NCBI RefSeq assembly: GCF_026210795.1
Contig: NC_089438.1
Location: 889,501 to 953,500 of the forward strand
Source of the DNA: Rhizophagus irregularis
Taxonomy: Eukaryota; Glomeromycota; Glomeromycetes; Glomerales; Glomeraceae
Direction: 5' to 3'
DNA: 64,000 bases
Shown: piece after piece, positions 62,091 to 64,000 of the stretch
How the letters are laid out: each line of letters starts with the position of its first letter
How positions within the stretch are numbered: the first letter of the stretch is position 1
Program-made: the position numbers and the translations under genes
Notes under the pieces: model-generated
Seen by the model: only the letters and a program-made list of their open reading frames with translations
Databases searched by the model: none
What the model was told of the DNA's origin: nothing

Positions 62091-62759
62091 TTTTTTTTAA
62101 AAAAAAATTTTTTTTTTATTGGCTTTTTTTTATAAACAAATTTTGTAGAGAACTTTTATTTTTAATATAGGCAAAAGCTTTGTTTGATAGAATTTCATTG
62201 GGAATTTTTTTAATAAGATTTTTTTTGATAAAAAATTTCGTTAGAAAATTTTTTTCATTGATAGGGACATTTCTGAGTTTTTTTTTTTTGATGGATAATT
62301 TCGTTAAAAACTTTTATTTGATAGAAATTTCATTGGAGAATTTTTTTTAATAAGATTTTTTTTTTTTGACGTATACTTAATTTGTTGGAGCAATTTTTTT
62401 TAACAGGAGAGATTTTTTTGATAGAGAATTATTTGAGATTTTTTTTTTAATAGGAGAGTTTTTTTTTTGATATAGAAATTCTTTGAGAATTTTTTTTAAT
62501 AGGTGGTAAGAATCTTTTTAATCGGGGATATTTTTTTTGATTGAGAATTTCATTAGAGAATTGTTTGTTGAAAATTTTTTTTATTTTTTTGATGGTGAAT
62601 TTTGTTTAGAAATCTTAATAGAAAATTTTATTGATAATAGTTTTTTTTTAATAAGTGTATCGAGAATTTTGGCTTGAAATTTTTTTTTAATTTTTTTTAT
62701 AAAAATTGATTGAAAATTTATTGGAAAATTTTTTATTAAATTTACAATTGTAATAAATT

Positions 62760-63190
62760 TTTACTTCTCTTCATCTTCCCATCACTTCTTTTCATCTCCC
62801 ATCGCTCCTTTTCGTCTTCCATCACTCCTCTAGTCCTCTTCGTCTACCATCACTCCTTTTCGTTCTTTTCGTCTCCCATCACTTCTTTTCGTTCCTCTTC
62901 ATCTTCTTTTTGTCTCCCATAACTCCTTTTTATTTCTTATCACTCCTCTTTGTCTCCCATCACTTCTTTTCGTCTCCCATCACTCCTTTTCATCTCTCAT
63001 TATGTCCTATTTCTCCTTTTTGTTTCCTATCACTTCTCATTACTCTTTTTTACTACCTTTCATCTTCTATTACTTTCCATTACTCCCACTGTTATTTCAT
63101 TTTTTTATTAGCATCTTTCTCCTTGATCATTGTAATTTACTTATCTTTTTTATTTATTGTTATTGTTTCTTTTATTTTTACACTTAAATA
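62760..63190 (+). repeat. CATCACTCC minisatellite repeat, copy 2
   Basis: Reverse-complement relative of 8230-8700. The array (62760-63070) has units such as TTTTCGTCTCCCATCACTCC. The non-repetitive tail (CTTGATCATTGTAATTTACT and onward) matches 8250-8330. Open frames of 60-93 residues here follow the repeat and are not genes. Confidence 0.75.
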
Positions 63191-63334
63191 AAAATAAATA
63201 TATGGTGATTTTTTTCTTTAAAATCGTAAATGGGTGACTTAAATTTTAATATTTGCAAATAAAATTTCATTAAATAAATAATTACCATTATTGATATCAA
63301 AAGTTAATATGCTGACTGCCAGTTCTTATAACGG

Positions 63335-63500
63335 GTACCCGCCGTTTCTTATAGCGGGTACCTGCCGTTTCTTATAACGGGTACCCGCCGTTTCTTATAG
63401 CGGGTACCCGCCGTTCCTTATAACAGGTACCCGCCGTTTCTTATAGCGGGTACCCGCCATTCCATATAACAGGTACCCGCCGTTTCTTATAACGGGTACC
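63335..63500. repeat. GGGTACCCGCC tandem array, right
   Basis: About eight units of TTTCTTATAGCGGGTACCCG, alternating TAACGGG and TAGCGGG, with two TAACAGG variants. Distinct in its CTTATA spacer from the left array, where the spacer is CACATATC. Confidence 0.85.
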
Positions 63501-64000
63501 CGTCATAACATATAACGTATATAACGCTATGAAATATAGCGTATTAAACGCTATTTTTTGCAACAGGTTACCCCTGAAACAGACAGAACAGGGGTAACCC
63601 GCTGTGAAATATAACGTATATGCGCTACAAAACATAGCGTATACACGCTATGTTTTGCTACGCACTTTTGACCATGGCGGCTTTCCATACAGTCGTGACA
63701 CCTGTGCTTGTCTGCTTGAGCACAGTAGTATTAAATCAATGACATAAATTTGATCAATTAGTTACTGCGACTTCATAACAATATTAAATTTTGACACATT
63801 GTGCGACAATATCGGAATCATCACTCCAAAAATGAATATATCGGGCGTAATAACAATTTGATACTTCCCCTTTTAACATATAAAATTATAAAATATTTCC
63901 AAAAGGATCATTCAATTTTACATTCATGCATTTTAGTTAACAGATTATGGTGTCATTTAACGATTCCGTTATTATGAGGAAATCAAAATATCATGTTTTT

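Larger units (their letters stand above)
61685..63696. mobile_element. Non-autonomous 2-kb inverted-repeat element with target duplication
   Basis: The element is 61693-63688 (1996 bp), flanked by a perfect 8-bp direct repeat ACAGTCGT at 61685-61692 and 63689-63696. The ends are long inverted repeats sharing GGTCAAAAGTGCGTAGCAAA, ACATAGCGTGTA and a GGGTTACCCCTG hairpin. Inside the left end come GGGTACCCGCC-type tandem units (about 61940-62090), then T-rich DNA (62095-62760), the CATCACTCC minisatellite (62760-63070), a non-repetitive piece (63070-63190), and a second GGGTACCCGCC array (63335-63500). There is no transposase gene, so it must be moved by an enzyme from elsewhere. An 8-bp duplication fits hAT, P or some Mutator-like elements; I cannot choose. 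Confidence 0.85.

Noticed and set aside
1-64000. CRISPR arrays, rRNA and canonical tRNA genes
   Set aside because: Tandem repeats here lack unique equal-length spacers, and no rRNA block or full tRNA cloverleaf was recognised. The only tRNA-like sequence is the SINE candidate at 27100-27411.

Overview
The window looks like a piece of a nuclear genome from an arbuscular mycorrhizal fungus (Glomeromycotina, Rhizophagus-like). The support is internal: very AT-rich DNA, genes split by many short GT-AG introns, and members of families known to be expanded in these fungi (F-box/LRR proteins, BTB-BACK-TLDc proteins, kinases with an N-terminal paired-cysteine motif, Argonautes, Mutator-like transposons). 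The species call is inference; no rRNA or marker gene is present. All identifications come from reading the sequence and from recalled family features; no database search was run.

Layout. 1-10.4 kb has no convincing gene. It holds decayed DNA, a hairpin repeat, a purine-rich minisatellite and a poly(A)-tailed retroposed fragment with a 16-bp target duplication. 10.5-20 kb has two broken F-box genes flanking a complete, apparently young Mutator-like transposon (12782-18586) with 1.18-kb inverted repeats, a 9-bp target duplication and an open two-exon transposase. 21.4-23.8 kb has a duplicated segment carrying a 153-bp MITE, then a broken BTB-BACK-TLDc gene. 25.8-27.7 kb has an intact five-exon PD-(D/E)XK nuclease-like gene with duplicated exons and a SINE-like insertion in an intron. 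28-34.6 kb has only repeats. 34.7-36.6 kb has a six-exon protein kinase including a 6-nt micro-exon. 40.3-40.8 kb has a compact single-exon Ala/Gly-rich gene. 43.2-46.6 kb has a 13-exon Argonaute. 47.2-51.6 kb has a second transposon with an open 13-exon DDE transposase. 53.3-56.4 kb is a mosaic of A-rich repeat, a palindromic minisatellite and copies of segments found at 21.4 and 36.9 kb. 56.8-58.3 kb has an intact F-box/LRR gene. 61.7-63.7 kb has a non-autonomous 2-kb inverted-repeat element packed with palindromes.

Main results. The Argonaute keeps an intact 5'-phosphate pocket for the guide but has Asn at the third position of the DEDH slicer tetrad, so it probably binds guides without cutting. 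It lies tail-to-tail with an intact transposon. Two further elements have target-site duplications that fix their ends, and one has a paralogous, nearly empty site in the same window. Besides the two transposases, five genes appear intact (nuclease, kinase, Ala/Gly-rich protein, Argonaute, one F-box protein). Three family members are pseudogenes, as expected for fast birth-and-death families among active transposons.
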